Origin: Alphaproteobacteria bacterium
GTDB lineage: Bacteria; Pseudomonadota; Alphaproteobacteria; UBA6615
Direction of reading: 5' to 3'
NCBI GenBank assembly: GCA_029243445.1
Contig: JAQWSA010000112.1
Location: 1-11,543 of the forward strand
Length of the DNA stretch: 11,543 nucleotides
The notes below the pieces were generated by a model, which saw only the letters and a list, made by a program, of their open reading frames with translations, had not been told where the DNA came from and did no database searches. Below are positions 11,317 through 11,543 of this stretch, in pieces; position 1 is the stretch's first letter; the number at the start of each line of letters is the position of its first letter. The translations under genes and the position numbers were made by a program.

Positions 11317-11543
11317 ATGTCTCTACTCTGGATCCCTTTAACTATAATTGCGGCATTTCTTCAGAACTTGCGGATGATGCTGCAAAAACAGTTAAAAAAT
11401 CAATTAGGTACTACTGGTGCAACCTTCGTACGATTCGGGTATGGTTTTCCTATCGCACTCTTATACTTATTTGGGCTAATAATATTCACTGATTTGACAG
11501 TACCTAGAATAAACTTGCAATTTTTATTTATAGTTACAAGTGG
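11317..11543 (+). CDS. EamA/DMT family transporter, truncated by the window edge
   Basis: An open frame from ATG at 11317 runs without a stop to the end of the window (75 full codons). It begins MSLLWIPLTIIAAFLQNLRM and continues GTTGATFVRFGYGFPIALLY (residues 31-50). This matches the first two helices of a distinct EamA group (pattern LWIPvTlxAAxxQ...R...L...L...GATFVRFxYGxPfAllY). It is a different lineage from the exporter at 7205-8089. The upstream gap 11194-11316 is AT-rich and shows no clear promoter, terminator or good ribosome site. The 3' part lies outside this window. Confidence 0.82.
   Translation, partial: MSLLWIPLTIIAAFLQNLRMMLQKQLKNQLGTTGATFVRFGYGFPIALLYLFGLIIFTDLTVPRINLQFLFIVTS

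Noticed and set aside
1..11543. Integrase, transposase, phage genes or CRISPR array
   Set aside because: All long frames are accounted for by transport and metabolic families; no regularly spaced repeats or terminal inverted repeats of insertion-sequence type were seen.

Overview
The window looks like a piece of a low-GC, probably free-living marine alphaproteobacterial genome. This is an inference from strongly AT-rich DNA, short leaders with plain Shine-Dalgarno sites, a tripartite TRAP uptake system, DMT exporters and a mix of catabolic-looking enzymes. No 16S rRNA or other firm taxonomic marker is present, so the assignment is soft. No phage, transposase, integrase or CRISPR array is visible.

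Left part (1-600): two complete tRNA genes on the + strand, tRNA-Cys(GCA) and tRNA-Asn(GUU), both with encoded CCA. They are followed by a probable terminator, two more small hairpins, and a decayed copy of the 3' half of a tRNA resembling the Asn gene next door. Middle-left (601-4650, - strand): a complete TRAP transporter in the order dctP-dctQ-dctM, with a strong hairpin after dctP, preceded by a two-domain NIPSNAP protein. Across a 260-bp divergent promoter region lies a + strand DRE-TIM (HMG-CoA lyase/isopropylmalate synthase superfamily) enzyme that ends at a clear rho-independent terminator.

Right part: an SDR-fold protein with an unusual active site (+) converges on a two-gene - strand unit, a LigI-type amidohydrolase followed by an EamA exporter. 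Then come a small AhpD/carboxymuconolactone-decarboxylase-like protein (+), a one-domain PqiA-like membrane protein (-), a CurA/LTB4DH-type NADP-dependent double-bond reductase (+), and the truncated start of a second EamA transporter running off the right edge.

How the genes may work together (inference): TRAP uptake of an organic compound, a lactone-type hydrolase, an enone reductase, a CMD-like protein and a C-C bond lyase/synthase would suit breakdown of an oxygenated or aromatic-derived metabolite, with EamA proteins exporting products. Only the dctP-dctQ-dctM set and the amidohydrolase-EamA pair look co-transcribed. The rest may simply be neighbours. The best leads are the TRAP binding protein lacking the usual carboxylate-binding arginine, the SDR lacking two of its four catalytic residues, the DRE-TIM enzyme with an altered HxHND motif beside a NIPSNAP gene, and the tRNA relic.
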